Assembly: GCA_003996215.1 (NCBI GenBank)
Contig: QJPP01000818.1
Coordinates: 62,001-126,000, forward strand
DNA from: Jaltomata sinuosa
Taxonomy: Eukaryota > Streptophyta > Magnoliopsida > Solanales > Solanaceae
DNA: 64,000 bases
Direction: 5' to 3'
Made by a program: the position numbers and the translations under genes. Under the pieces are notes generated by a model that ran no database searches, was not told where the DNA came from, and saw only the letters and a program-made list of their open reading frames with translations. This document shows, piece after piece, positions 1 through 9,904 of the stretch. Positions within the stretch are counted from its first letter, which is position 1. Every line of letters begins with the position of its first letter.

Positions 1-12
1 TTTGTAGGTGCA

Positions 13-1923
13 ATGTCTAATCATTTTCCTTATAACCATGGAGGAAGGAGCTTGGTGAACAACATGGGAACGAATTTCAATGTGTCAAGGAGGGTGACCA
101 ATATGAATGAAAGGGTGGTTAAAACAAATGGGAGGTTTGGAGGTATGGAGGAAAGGGTGAAAGGGATGGATAGTATGATTGAAAGGAGGTTCCTTATGAC
201 AAGTCAAAGTGAAGAAACAAGAAGGACCTCGAGTCAAGAATACAACTTATACTACCCCCAACCAAATTGGAACCAAACCTACCCTCAAACTACATCCCTA
301 ATGAACCCGAGCTATGTTAGGTAAGTCGCCCCACATCCAAATACACAACCATATCATCCACCACAAAGGAGTCCTTTTGTGAAAAACCAAGATAGAAGCC
401 AAGCACCTCCACAAAATATATCACATGCATCCTTGCATGTACCTTATGTTCCAACCCAACAACACTACCCACAAGTACCCTACTAAGATATCTATTATCA
501 AAACCCATTTTATGATAAAATGTGTGAAGAGGTTAACCCGAATGAATGGTGGGAAGGACCGGAAGGCTTTGGTATGAACCAAGGCATGAGATGTCAAGGC
601 AAATGGGATAATGGAGATAGGTATAGGAATGGAGGAGGAAGGTGTGAAGATCGAAGTGATCGATATGGTGGTCAAGGTGTTCCAAATCATGGGATAGGTG
701 ACAACATAGTGAGTCTTCCAATGTTCCAAGATGGTACTAAAGCTATTCAAGCTAACTACAACACAAAAGGGGAAGACCAAGCCTATGGAGGTAATCATGA
801 TATACCTCAATCTTCTTCTCCTTCTACCATTCAATGTTATAAGTGTCAAGGTGAAGGACATATTGCTAGAAAGTGTCCAAAAAAGAGGTTAAATGTTATC
901 TTGTGTGATGGACCTTGTGCTAAAAATGTGATAGAATATGAGGTTGGGAATGGTTGTGATAAGCCTAAGGTTAGGCATGATGAAGCAACCTCAAATGTTG
1001 ATGATGAGCAATTGGAGGAGGATTTGAACTCTCCTTGTGATCTAAGGCGAATCATGGGGGATCTTTCTAAAGAGGAACTTGATCAAAGTGTGAACCTATT
1101 TCATGCAAGGTTCAAGATGATGGATTGGATATGTTCCTTGGTCATTGATGGTAGGCTTAGTACTAATATGGTGAGTTGCACTATGGTTGATAGAATGAAG
1201 CTTCCTACACAAAGACACCCCAAGCCATACACACTTCAATGTCTCATTGAGAATGATGAAGTAGAGGTAACCAAGCAAGTGGTCATGAATTTTAGTATTG
1301 GCAAGTATCGACATGAGGGGTTATGTGATGTTTTGCCCATGCAATCTTGTCATATGTTGTTTTGTAGACCTTGGCTAGCCGGTAGGGATGTTCAATATCA
1401 AGTGGAGTCCAACAAATACTCATTTGTATTTAGAGGACGAAGGCACACTCTTGTACCTTTAACACCCTATCAAGTGAGTGAGGACTACAAGATAATGAGG
1501 GAGATTCGGAAAGTACTTAAGAGAGAGGAACTTGAAAAGGAGAAGAAAGAATTGGCTCAAGAAGGGAAGTTGTATGAGATTGATGAGCCAAGAAGTGACT
1601 TAAAAGAGGTGCACAAGGAGCACTTAATTGTGGGACTTGCCAATACCAATCCCTTGTTGCCTACTAACCATGGTGCTAGCATTTTACCGAGTACCATCCT
1701 TTCTCTTTTGCAGGTTCATGGACAATTATTTCTAAAGGAAGATCCGAACAAAGTCCCTCACGAACAAAGGGTTGAAGGCCTAATAATGGAGCTGCCTAGC
1801 AAGTCAACTCCTAAAAAGAAACACAAGGACCAAGTCTATGGGTCCAAGATGATGCATTGGAGGGAAAGCTTTGGGACACCAAGTGTGGTGGACAAGAATG
1901 CACACTCAGAGGCCCGTCTTTGA
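13..1923 (+). pseudogene. gag-PR: Element D gag and protease relic
   Basis: One reading frame (13-324 and 520-1923) is interrupted by stops at 322-324 and 484-486. The start at 13 matches the A and B gag start, both beginning M-S-x-H. A CX2CX4HX4C zinc knuckle, the RNA-binding motif of gag, is intact at 835-876. The retropepsin region follows around 1130-1480, but the catalytic D-S-G seen in A is D-G-R here (aspartate codon 1147-1149), so protease activity is probably lost. The frame ends at 1923 after a lysine-rich stretch where A has the protease-RT linker, with no RT behind it. The family assignment rests on clear resemblance to the gag of A and B. Confidence 0.8.
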
Positions 1924-1983
1924 GGTATGTACCCTTCCCCTCTTATTCCAAGCAATCCTTGGAGTCATGATGACAATTTTTGT

Positions 1984-2560
1984 ATGGTAGGTAGGTTTTG
2001 GAAATTGTATGACCTCATACCCTACCATGAGAGTGATGATATAGCTCCAATGTATTCATGGTTGGTTTTGGCTATGCTTAAGTTATGTGAGTTTTATGGT
2101 TTGAATGCCAACCATAGTTTTTGTTTGGGAAAGAATCCATGGTGCATCCATAATACCTGATTTATGTATTCTACTCCTTGTCACACTTATGTGACTAGAC
2201 AAGTTGAGGTGTTAGGATGGATTCTTGGAATCATGAATTTGCATGTTTATCCACTCTTTGTGGGAGTTTGTTTGAGGAATAATAATAAAGTGTACTTGAA
2301 ATGGTTAATCTCATCCTCTTGTGTTCTAAATTGTGAATGCCATCTTGTTAACATTCTTTCCTTTAAGTGTGTATTTGCAATTGAGAACTCTCGAGTGGAT
2401 GCTAAGTTGCTTATTTATTTTTGGGAGAGTCCATGGATATTGAAAGCTCCTAGTCACCTTCATAGGGTTGGACAGTTTGAAGTTTCAAATGGAACTCTTG
2501 GAAGCATGCTTGGTTCTATGATAGGAGGGACCCCAAATCCTTAGGAGTATTATTTGACAT
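1984..2560 (+). pseudogene. Element D integrase relic
   Basis: The translation shows a decayed version of the integrase core seen in B. An equivalent of B's 'DRFSKMTHFIPYHK' stretch lies near 1987-2030, a degenerate 'STxCHxxxxxRQVEV' stretch near 2165-2215, and 'LGSMLxSMIxGTPxx' near 2500-2543. Stops lie at 2158-2160 and 2542-2544, and the acidic catalytic residues are not recognisable. It directly follows the protease relic, so an internal deletion removed RT and RNase H. I infer homology by eye, so confidence is moderate. Confidence 0.6.
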
Positions 2561-2737
2561 GGAGTGATTTGACTCCTAATAGATCCCTCGACTATTCTAG
2601 TAGCATGCCTTTGTTGGTGCACTTCCTTCCTTTGAAAAGTTGCTTGTTAGAGAGGGTTATTTTGTGCTTAAAATGTCTCTTCTTATCTACCGGTGTCCTT
2701 ATCTTTTGGCATGCCTTAGATGAGAATAGTGAGCTTA

Positions 2738-3250
2738 ACACCTTTCTCTACTACCTCTTTGCATATGATGATGTCTATGTTTGTATTAGATTTGTTTCCT
2801 ATAGAGGTAGGGGTTCCTTTAATTTGTCCAATTGTCTTTGTGACAAAGATATGTGGGTCTTTTACTTCTTTGACCCCAATGAACCCTTATGGGTGATTGC
2901 ACCACTTTTGGTGTGGCTTTCTTGTGAGACAATGAAACAATTTTGTCTTATGGCTCCAAATTTAAATATGATACCATCTTTTGGAACACTTTATGCCACA
3001 AAGGCCTTTGTGTTTGCCTTGTCTCTTGATGTTTATCATAACCAAAACCTTTGCACCATATATGATGAGTTGCTTGTATTGAAAGCAAAGGATATTTGGT
3101 TGTATCTCAAATTTGTGCCTCCTTGGCATGGTGATAATGTTGCTAACCCTTGTACTAACCCTCATGCATTGAGGATATTTTGGTTGTTTTCCTTCTCATG
3201 TGTTTTTAAGGTTTGGATTCGAGGACGAATCATTTTCAAGAAGAGGAGGA
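2738..3250 (+). other. 3' internal segment shared by elements D and C
   Basis: About 512 bp next to the 3' LTR is nearly identical to 63370-63881 in element C, with only one single-base length difference near its end. It replaces the end of the integrase found in A and B until the last ~45 bp, where 'ggattcgaggacgaatc' and the polypurine tract match all family members. In D it translates without stops as part of a frame covering 2554-3333. In C the same frame has stops, and most differences change the amino acid, so I do not call it a gene. Its origin is unknown to me. Confidence 0.75.
3238..3250 (+). other. Polypurine tract of element D
   Basis: The run aagaagaggagga ends exactly where the LTR starts (TGATACTAG at 3251). 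Such tracts prime plus-strand DNA synthesis in LTR retrotransposons. Equivalent tracts lie next to the LTRs of B (minus strand, 22034-22048) and C (63871-63881). Confidence 0.85.
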
Positions 3251-3862
3251 TGATACTAGCATGGATGGCATGGTTGACACGAGCATGGATGGCATGGATG
3301 ACACATATGATGTTCGTGAAAAGAGAAGCTTAGGATTCGTGGGAGTGATGTGGATGAAGAAAAGAAGCCATTTGTGCAAGTGGCTAGGCTTTAAATTCAA
3401 GAAATCACAAAGAAGACAACCAAACAAGGCCCTTGCCTCATTAAGCGCAATATTGTAAAAAGCCAATATCTTCTTATCTCCTTTAGTATAAATAGGATAT
3501 TTCTTTATTTTGCAAGGAGTTTTTGATGAATATTGAATATTGAGCTTTGAAGCTTGTAGTTTCTAGGTATTTAGCTTGAAGTTTCTAGGTGAAGCCTAGC
3601 ATTAGTTGGTAATTTTAGTAGTGTGGATCTTGGAATTGTTGGTGAACTTCTTGGTTTGGTTAATCGAAGGTTGCTCATTTGTGGTTTCTTGAGTTCCTTT
3701 GATTCTTCTCAAACGAGGGTTTGTTTTTGAATTATTGAATTCAATTGGGAGGTGAGGGTATCAAGTTCCTTGTTGCCCATAAATTCAAGAGTTTGAATAT
3801 AAACTCTAATATCCTTCTTTTGTTTTCTTTCCTTCTTGTTCTTCCCACTTTATCCGTTATCT
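3251..3862 (+). mobile_element. 3' LTR of element D
   Basis: It starts TGATACTAG and ends TTATC(T), 612 bp. It aligns along its length with the 591-bp 5' LTR of element C; much of the extra length is a ~21-bp duplication around 3561-3582 that repeats 'gtttctaggt'. A TATA-like box, tataaata, sits at 3487-3494. The second half is close to the A/B LTR (shared 'ttaatcgaaggt' and 'caattgggaggtgagggt' stretches), while the first half differs. Confidence 0.85.
3487..3494 (+). promoter_or_regulatory. TATA box of the element D LTR
   Basis: Tataaata follows 'cttctta' in the middle of the LTR, the position expected for the U3 promoter. The same box occurs in the A LTR (minus strand, 9555-9562) and as tataagta in C (60800-60807). 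Transcription would be expected to start about 30 bp downstream, which would mark the start of R. Confidence 0.65.
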
Positions 3863-4256
3863 GAAGTCCTAACACAAAATCCAAAGAAATGTCCATCCAT
3901 GGACCACTAGGAGTAGGAAGAGAGGTATACTTACCTTGAGGCTGAGTCGTGGATTTGAATTGCTTGCATTCGAGACATTGTCCACAAATCCGCTCCACAT
4001 CATGCTTCATCTTTGGCCAATAAAATTGTTCTATAAGGATGTCAAGTGTCTTGGGAACTCCAAAGTGCCCCATCAAACCACCACTATGAGCTTCCTTGAC
4101 AAACAACTCTCTCCATGAACTCATGGGTACACAAACTCGCCCATTCTTGAATAAGAATCCATCAACCAATTGGAATCTATCAACCCGCTTCCCTTGACTA
4201 AGACAATCAAAAGTTTCTTTGAAATCGGGATCCATAAAATAGAATCCCTTCAAGCT
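3863..4256 (-). pseudogene. Element A integrase N-terminal part, cut by element D
   Basis: The fragment carries the integrase zinc-binding HHCC module (H and H in 'EAHSGGLMGH', C and C in 'CGQCLEC') and reaches the first catalytic aspartate in 'DISLDFVLG' before D interrupts it. It is in frame with the RT-RNase H block but separated from it by a TAA at 4257-4259; B has a glutamate codon there. The open frame continues past 3863 into the D LTR as far as 3741, which is chance read-through and not part of the protein. Confidence 0.85.
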
Positions 4257-5613
4257 TTAAAATCCCATTATTTTAAAAGCCAAGGTGTTGACCAATACAA
4301 ACCTCCTTGATAGAGCATCCGCTACTACATTCTCTTTGCCTTGCTTGTAGTTGATCACATATGGAAAGGTCTCAATGAATTCAACCCATTTGGCATGTCG
4401 CTTTCTCAACTTGGATTGCCCCTTAAGATGTTTCAAGGACTCATGATCGGTCCTTATCACGAACTCTTTGTGCCACAAGTAGTATTTCCAATGAGCCAAT
4501 ACCCTCACAAGTGCATATAATTCCTTGTCATAAGTTGAGTACCGAAGAGTAGCTCCCTTTAGTTTTTCACTAGAGTAAGCCAATGGTTTTCCCTCTTGCA
4601 TCAAGACACCACCTATCCCAACACCCAAAGCATCACACTCTATCTCAAAAGCTTTATCAAAATTACGTAGTTGGAGTAATGAGGAGGAATGCAATATGGA
4701 CTTCAATGCTTGAAAGGACTTCTCTTGTTCTTCCCCCCACACAAAAGGTACATCTTTCTTGATCAATTCGGTTAATGGGGAAGCAATTGAAGTAAAACCC
4801 TTCACAAAATGCCGGTAAAAGCTCGCCAACCCATGAAAACTTCTTACCTCGGTTGCATTGGATGGGGTCGGCCAAGTCTTGATTGACTCCACCTTTTCTT
4901 CATCAACCTCTATACCACTTGAACTAACCACAAAGCCCAAGAACACTACCTTTTCAACACAAAAAGAACACTTCTTGAGATTCGCGAATAACCTTTCTCG
5001 TAGCAAAACATCAAACACTTGTTTCAAATGGCCTACATGCTCTTCAATTGTCTTGCTATACACAAGTATGTCATCAAAGTACACAACCACAAACTTGTTA
5101 ATGAAGGGTTTTAGAACATGATTCATCAACCTCATGAATGTGCTTGGAGCATTAGTCAAACCAAATGGCATCACAAGCCATTCATACAACCCAAATTTTG
5201 TTTTGAAAACCGTCTTCCATTCATCACCCGGTTTCATTCGAATTTGATAGTACCCACTCCTAAGATCAACCTTTGAGAACACACTTGCTCCACAAAGCTC
5301 ATCCAACATGTAATCAAGTCTTGAAATTGGATGCCTATACTTGATTGTAATCTTGTTCACGGCTCTACAATCAATGCACATACTCCAAGTACCATCCTTT
5401 TTGGGAACAAGGATAACCGGTACGGCACACGGGATTAGGCTTTCTTTGATCAATCCCTTTTCAAGGAGTTCTTCCACTTTCCTTTGTAGCTCCTTGGTCT
5501 CTTCTGGATTACACCTATAGTCCGGTCAGTTGGGAATTTGTGACCCCAGCACAAAGTCAATTTGGTGCTCAATTCCCCTCAAGGGTGGTAGTCCCGCGGG
5601 CATCTCATCCGGA
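4257..5613 (-). pseudogene. RT-RH: Element A reverse transcriptase and RNase H
   Basis: An open frame of 406 codons (5477-4257) holds a Ty3-type RT followed by RNase H. The metal-binding Y-F-D-D box is at 5070-5081, with 'CIDCRAVNKIT' and 'MPFGLTNAPSTFMRLMN' upstream. RNase H carries 'IECDALG', 'YSTYDKELYALV' and 'RTDHESLKHL', and ends with 'VVADALSRR'. The catalytic residues look intact. The block is disabled at its edges: a one-base deletion near 5613-5617 (relative to B) breaks the join to gag-protease, a TGA lies at 5526-5528, and a TAA at 4257-4259 cuts off integrase. Confidence 0.9.
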
Positions 5614-8065
5614 AAAGTTCATCATAGTCCTGCAAAAGAGAAGAAACAATACTAGGAAAAATGCTAGTATCTTGGTTAGCATGCAATAAAAGATTGGTGT
5701 TGACAAGGCACACTAAAAAGCGTTCCTCATCCACACCCTTTAGATAATTGTTTGGCTTGGCTATCATACACATGTTCTTCTTATTTTTAGCCAAGTCACT
5801 TCCCTCTTTTGGAACAATGGTGGAACTTTCACCTTCACTCTTCGCTTCTTCCACCCTTATTCTATCCTGAAGCTTATTCATAGCCTGATAGTCCTCACTC
5901 ACTTGGTATGGGGTGAGAGGTGCAAGTACATATTTCTTACCGTCAATCACAAAAGCATACTTATTGGTCCTTCCATAGTGCACAACATCTCTATCAAATT
6001 GCCAAGGCCTCCCCAATAATACATGACAAGCCAACATGGGTACCACATCACAAATCAACTCCTCATTGTACTTGCCCACACTAAATCGAATACTTGCTTG
6101 TTTGAGGACCTTCATCTCTCTACTCTCATTGAGCCATTGTAGCTTGTACGGGTTGGAATGCCTTCTTGTTGGAATTTTAATACGCTCCACCAAAGAACTA
6201 CTCACCACATTAGTGCAACTCCCACTATCAATAATCAAAGAACACACCTTATCTTGGATCTTGCACCTAGCATGAAACAGATTCTCCCTTTGGTCAAGTT
6301 CTTCTTTGGCAAGGACTCTCATAATTCTCCTCACAACACATGAAAGGTTGGTATTTACTTTCAACTCTTCATTATCATCAAGTAGGGGTTTCCCCCTTTC
6401 CATGAAGCAAGCAAAATTTACCCTCTCATCCAACCTTTCTTCCTCATCCCCCGAAGCTACTCTCTCCCCTTCACCTTTATCCCCCTCTCCCTCACTTTTT
6501 TCATCATGCTCATCTTCCTCATCGGTTTTATACCCATCACGAAAAGCAACAATTATCCTTCTATTAGGACACTCACTAGCAATATGTCCCCTCCCTTGGC
6601 ATCGAAAGCATTGGATGGTAGAGGGTCGAGGAAAGTTGTGTTTTTCAAAGTTACCTCCTTTCGGCTTGTCATTCCCTTTGGCTTTGTAATCAACCTTGAC
6701 TTGAGTGTCTTGACCACTACCTTTAGATGATTCGCGAGGAGTTGGGGTCTTCCACTTATCATTGGTTTTACTCCATGAGGAAGTTGGAAAACTCTTGGCC
6801 TTGTATGTCTTCTCATCTTTCAAATCCATTTCGACCTTAGAGGCATCATGGAAAGCCGCTTCAAGATTCTCATAGTGTTTAAGTCTCAAAGGCTTCAAGA
6901 TATCGGGCCTCAAGTTTGCCATGAATCGTATCACCGTGTATTGCATATGCTCCTCAAGCTTGGACTTCATTCTCAAGTTCTCAAATTCATCGTAGTATTC
7001 TTCAACACTCTTGGTACCTTGCCTAAGCATGTACACCTTCTTGAGAGCTTCTTGGTAGTAATCCGGAGTCAAATACCTATACTCCATTAGACCAACCAAC
7101 TCTTGCCAAGTGGGCAACTCATAGATATGATGACTCTCTCGTTCCCTCCTCTTGGATTCCCACCATGTGGAAGCATATCCCTTGAATTGAGTGAGGGCAT
7201 ACTTCGCCTTCAATGATTCCGAGATGTTATTAGTAAGGAAAATCCGCTCACTTTGTAGTTTCCATTCAAGAAATTCATCTGGGTCACTACTTCCCTTGAT
7301 CTTTGGAAGTGTAACCTTGATTGTGTTCAATCCCCTATCTTGATCATTCCGTTCTCCATACCTAGCTCCTCTATTCCTCAACCGATCTTCTCTATTCCTT
7401 AACCTATCTCCTCTATTCCTATAGCGTTGACCTCCTATTCCTTGGTCCCACCCTAAGTCCCGAGGCTGGACCCCTTCCCTTGGCCCTTCATAGCCATCTC
7501 TACCCCCATGCTCCCAAAACTTATCATTATTGTGATCTTCATTCATGTCATCATAGAGATGATTTTGAAATTGGTGGTTTGGGTAGGGTGTTTGTGTGGT
7601 GTTTCATGGAGGTGATATGTAGGAATCATGTAAGGATGCATTTGATGGATTTCAGAGTGGAGTTTGGTATAGAACTTGGTTTGCCACAAAAGGACGGTTC
7701 TCTTGTGGAGGGCGATAGGGTTGTGGATGTGGATGTGGATGTGGTGTTGGTTGCCTTGGGTAGTTTGGAGGGTTGTTTGTTTGGAAGGTGGGTTGTGGGA
7801 AGTTTCGGGTTCGATTTTGTGGAGGGTAACATAGTTGGTGAGCTTGCCCCGGAGTAATGGTGGTGGATTGCACCGATGCTCGCCTTGCCTCCTCATTTTC
7901 GACTTGGAGTGTCTTCCCTCAATTCTCATTTTCCACCCGTACCAAACTTTCCTCCATACCTCCTAACTTCCCATTCATTTCAGCCATTTGTTTGGAGAGG
8001 TGTGCAAGAACCTACATGAGGTTCTCCGATCTCTCCCCAATTGGACTTGCACCGTGGTGGGACAT
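5579..8065 (-). pseudogene. gag-PR: Element A gag and protease
   Basis: The start is taken at 8063-8065, giving 'MSHHGASPIGE', because B has the same start. A coiled-coil-like N-terminus and a proline/asparagine-rich stretch come first. The gag capsid part follows in the 655-codon open frame 7546-5579, with 'STWWESKRRERE' and 'VEEYYDEFENL'. An intact CX2CX4HX4C knuckle is at 6569-6610, then an acidic linker. Retropepsin has an intact D-S-G at 6221-6229 and 'CHVLLGRPWQFDRDVV' downstream. Nonsense changes lie at 8012-8014 (TAG) and 7652-7654 (TGA; B has arginine). The frame is lost near 5613-5617 at the join to RT. Confidence 0.88.
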
Positions 8066-9207
8066 GGCACCTACAAAACTCAACAAGCAAGGTTAGTAGT
8101 AAAAAGCTCACGTCCCTCGTATGTAACTCTCAACTCACCTCATGTGACATCGTCTCAAAATTGGTAGTGATCTAGCTCCGCTCAATCAACTCAAGGTCAC
8201 CTATCCTTTGTGGAGGAGTGGATTCTTGTGACTCTTGAATGAAGGACGACTTGAAAGACTCTAAACGGACTTGAATCAAGGAATTAATCAACGAAACAAG
8301 ACAAGAAAAGAAGAAGGAAGAAGCACGAAAGAATTCGGACTCAAGAATTAAGTAACAAAAGTAGGAGAAACTACTTGTTGTTGCTTAATTTGGAGAATCA
8401 AAGAGATGATTTGATGTTTAAAAACAAGTTAACAAGTAATTAAAGATGTTAATTAGTTGTTAAATAGTTGAGAAATCAAAGAAAAATGAGTGTAGAAGAA
8501 GAAGTTTGAAGTTCCACCACTTAGAAAAATTATGGGTCTTAAAAGTTCCAACACTTAGAAAAATTTTGGGGTCCCAAAATTTGAGACCCCTAAAAAAAAC
8601 TAAGTATGGAAACCTGCAGAAACAGCCCTCTGAAGTTGGTCTCACGCACCTGGGTGAGACTGGGCGTGGATTTTTTTTTTTTAAATTCCATTTGTGGACC
8701 CAACAAACATCTTTGACCACTTTGACTTGGAAAAGTTGGATCAAATGTACCTTTTGCCTTCTTCTTCTTCAAAATGTTCTTGATGAATATCAAAAATACC
8801 TAGAACACCAAGAACACACACTAAACACCAACACCTTCAAATGAGCTCGGAATTGGCTCAAATTTTAGGATTAGCTTCCCCTTAACGTATGTAACAAACC
8901 CCAATTGTTTTTAAGCTTCAATTCCGCCTCAATCAATATACCCACTTTCAAAGTTTGTAAAGCTTCAAAAGCTCAAAACCTTTTAATGACAACTTCACTT
9001 CTACAACTCCAAATCGCACGAAATTTGAAATCAAGACTCAAAAAATACTAGGGAACAATAATCTAGTGTCCAAAACAAGAAATCAAACAAGAAAAATTTT
9101 TGGATTTTTTTTTTTGAATTTTTGGGGATTTTTGGTGTTTTTTTTTTTTGGATTTTGAAGATATCAAATTCCCAAGACTTAGATTTGTGGAAACAAATCT
9201 AAACCGA
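8066..9207 (-). other. Element A leader between PBS and gag
   Basis: This ~1.1 kb non-coding leader is conserved with B (27050-28297) and with the start of C (61169-~62270). It includes a near-perfect palindrome at 8561-8582 (arms AAATTTTGGG and CCCAAAATTT). Two copies of a 'ttttctaagtg' motif lie beside it on the minus strand. There are also A/T homopolymer runs near 8670 and 9100-9150. Confidence 0.75.
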
Positions 9208-9219
9208 GCTCTGATACCA
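9208..9219 (-). other. Primer binding site of element A, tRNA-iMet
   Basis: The minus strand reads TGGTATCAGAGC, the standard complement of the initiator-methionine tRNA 3' end used by many plant LTR elements. It begins 2 nt from the LTR end at 9222. C has the same site and B has a variant with one inserted base. Confidence 0.92.
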
Positions 9220-9221
9220 AA

Positions 9222-9851
9222 TGATAACGGAAATTAAGTAAATAAGAAAGAAGGAGGAAAATATATGAAAATTAATAACTAGGAATTGAAATTATGGAAC
9301 CCTCACCTCCCAATTGATTCCAACAACTAGAAACTAATTCAACTCAACTAATCAAGGAAAACTAAATGAAATCCACAAGTGGGAGACCTTCGATTAATTA
9401 AGCAAAGAAGTTAAACTAACAATCAAGAGAGTCACCCTAATCACTCACTAATTCCTTAAGGGAATGACACTAAGCCTTACACTAGCAACTACAAGTTTTA
9501 GAGTATCAATCTTCAATATGCAAAACCTAGTCTTCCAAAATGAAGAAAAGCTACTATTTATACTAGGGAATAAGAAGACACTAGCTATTACAGTTTTGCC
9601 CTTAATGAATTAAAGGCCTTGTTTGGTTGCCTTCTTTTGGGAATTCTTGAATTCCTCCTTCCACCTCACTTTAATGGACCACCCACACATTGTATACTTT
9701 CCTTTGAGATTCTTCAAGCTTCTCCAATGCTTCCCTTTTCATGAACATTGCTTGAAGGTCTTGGAGCTTTTTAGCTTGACTACGTGTGAAAGGCCTTGAA
9801 GGATAAGTATCATCCAAGATAGTACCATCCATGCTTTCCAATCTAGTATCA
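9222..9851 (-). mobile_element. 5' LTR of element A
   Basis: On the minus strand it starts TGATACTAG and ends CCGTTATCA, 630 bp. It lacks about 15 bp present in both B LTRs (near 9297). The start of the LTR is coding-like: the same sequence in B is the end of the polyprotein ('PFTRSQAKKLQDLQ' type). The TATA box tataaata reads on the minus strand at 9562-9555. Confidence 0.92.
9555..9562 (-). promoter_or_regulatory. TATA box of the element A LTR
   Basis: Tataaata on the minus strand sits in the middle of the LTR and matches the placement in D. A start ~30 nt downstream would put the beginning of R near 9530. That estimate matters for interpreting the palindromic insertion at 29408. Confidence 0.65.
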
Positions 9852-9904
9852 GTTTGTATCTCGGTGCTTAAACTGTCAGCCGGTAAAGTTTGAGTACATG
9901 AGAC

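Larger units (their letters stand above)
1..3862 (+). mobile_element. Element D: internally deleted Ty3/gypsy chromovirus, 5' part outside window
   Basis: The window opens at the gag start of a plus-strand LTR retrotransposon and runs to its 3' LTR. The order is gag with zinc knuckle, decayed protease, a jump straight to integrase-like sequence, an unrelated ~510-bp tail, a polypurine tract and the LTR. Reverse transcriptase and RNase H are absent, so the copy could move only with enzymes from a full-length relative. Its gag and LTR are related to elements A and B but form a separate subfamily with element C. After the LTR the sequence resumes in the integrase of element A, so D inserted into A. 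The LTR ends TTATCT instead of TTATCA, taken as one mutation. The expected duplication next to it would be gaagt at 3863-3867; the left copy is outside the window. Confidence 0.85.
3863..9851 (-). mobile_element. Element A: Ty3/gypsy chromovirus (CRM-like), left end outside window
   Basis: Read on the minus strand it runs LTR (9851-9222), PBS, leader, gag, protease, RT-RNase H and the start of integrase, and stops at 3863 where element D inserted. The rest of integrase and the other LTR should lie left of D, outside the window. It is the same family as B. Assignment to the CRM clade is inference: chromovirus RT type, tRNA-iMet primer site, and a polyprotein tail that in B reads on into the LTR. 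The right flank, gtttg at 9852-9856, is the expected half of a target duplication, and the flank is decayed Tekay-type integrase. Confidence 0.85.

Noticed and set aside
2554..3333. 259-codon ORF of element D as a functional gene
   Set aside because: It starts within integrase relic and runs into the LTR; the copy in C has stops and mostly amino-acid-changing differences.
7480..7857. 125-codon plus-strand ORF opposite gag of A (and its twin at 26470-26841)
   Set aside because: Antisense shadow of the Pro/His-rich gag stretch; conserved only because A and B are copies of the same family.
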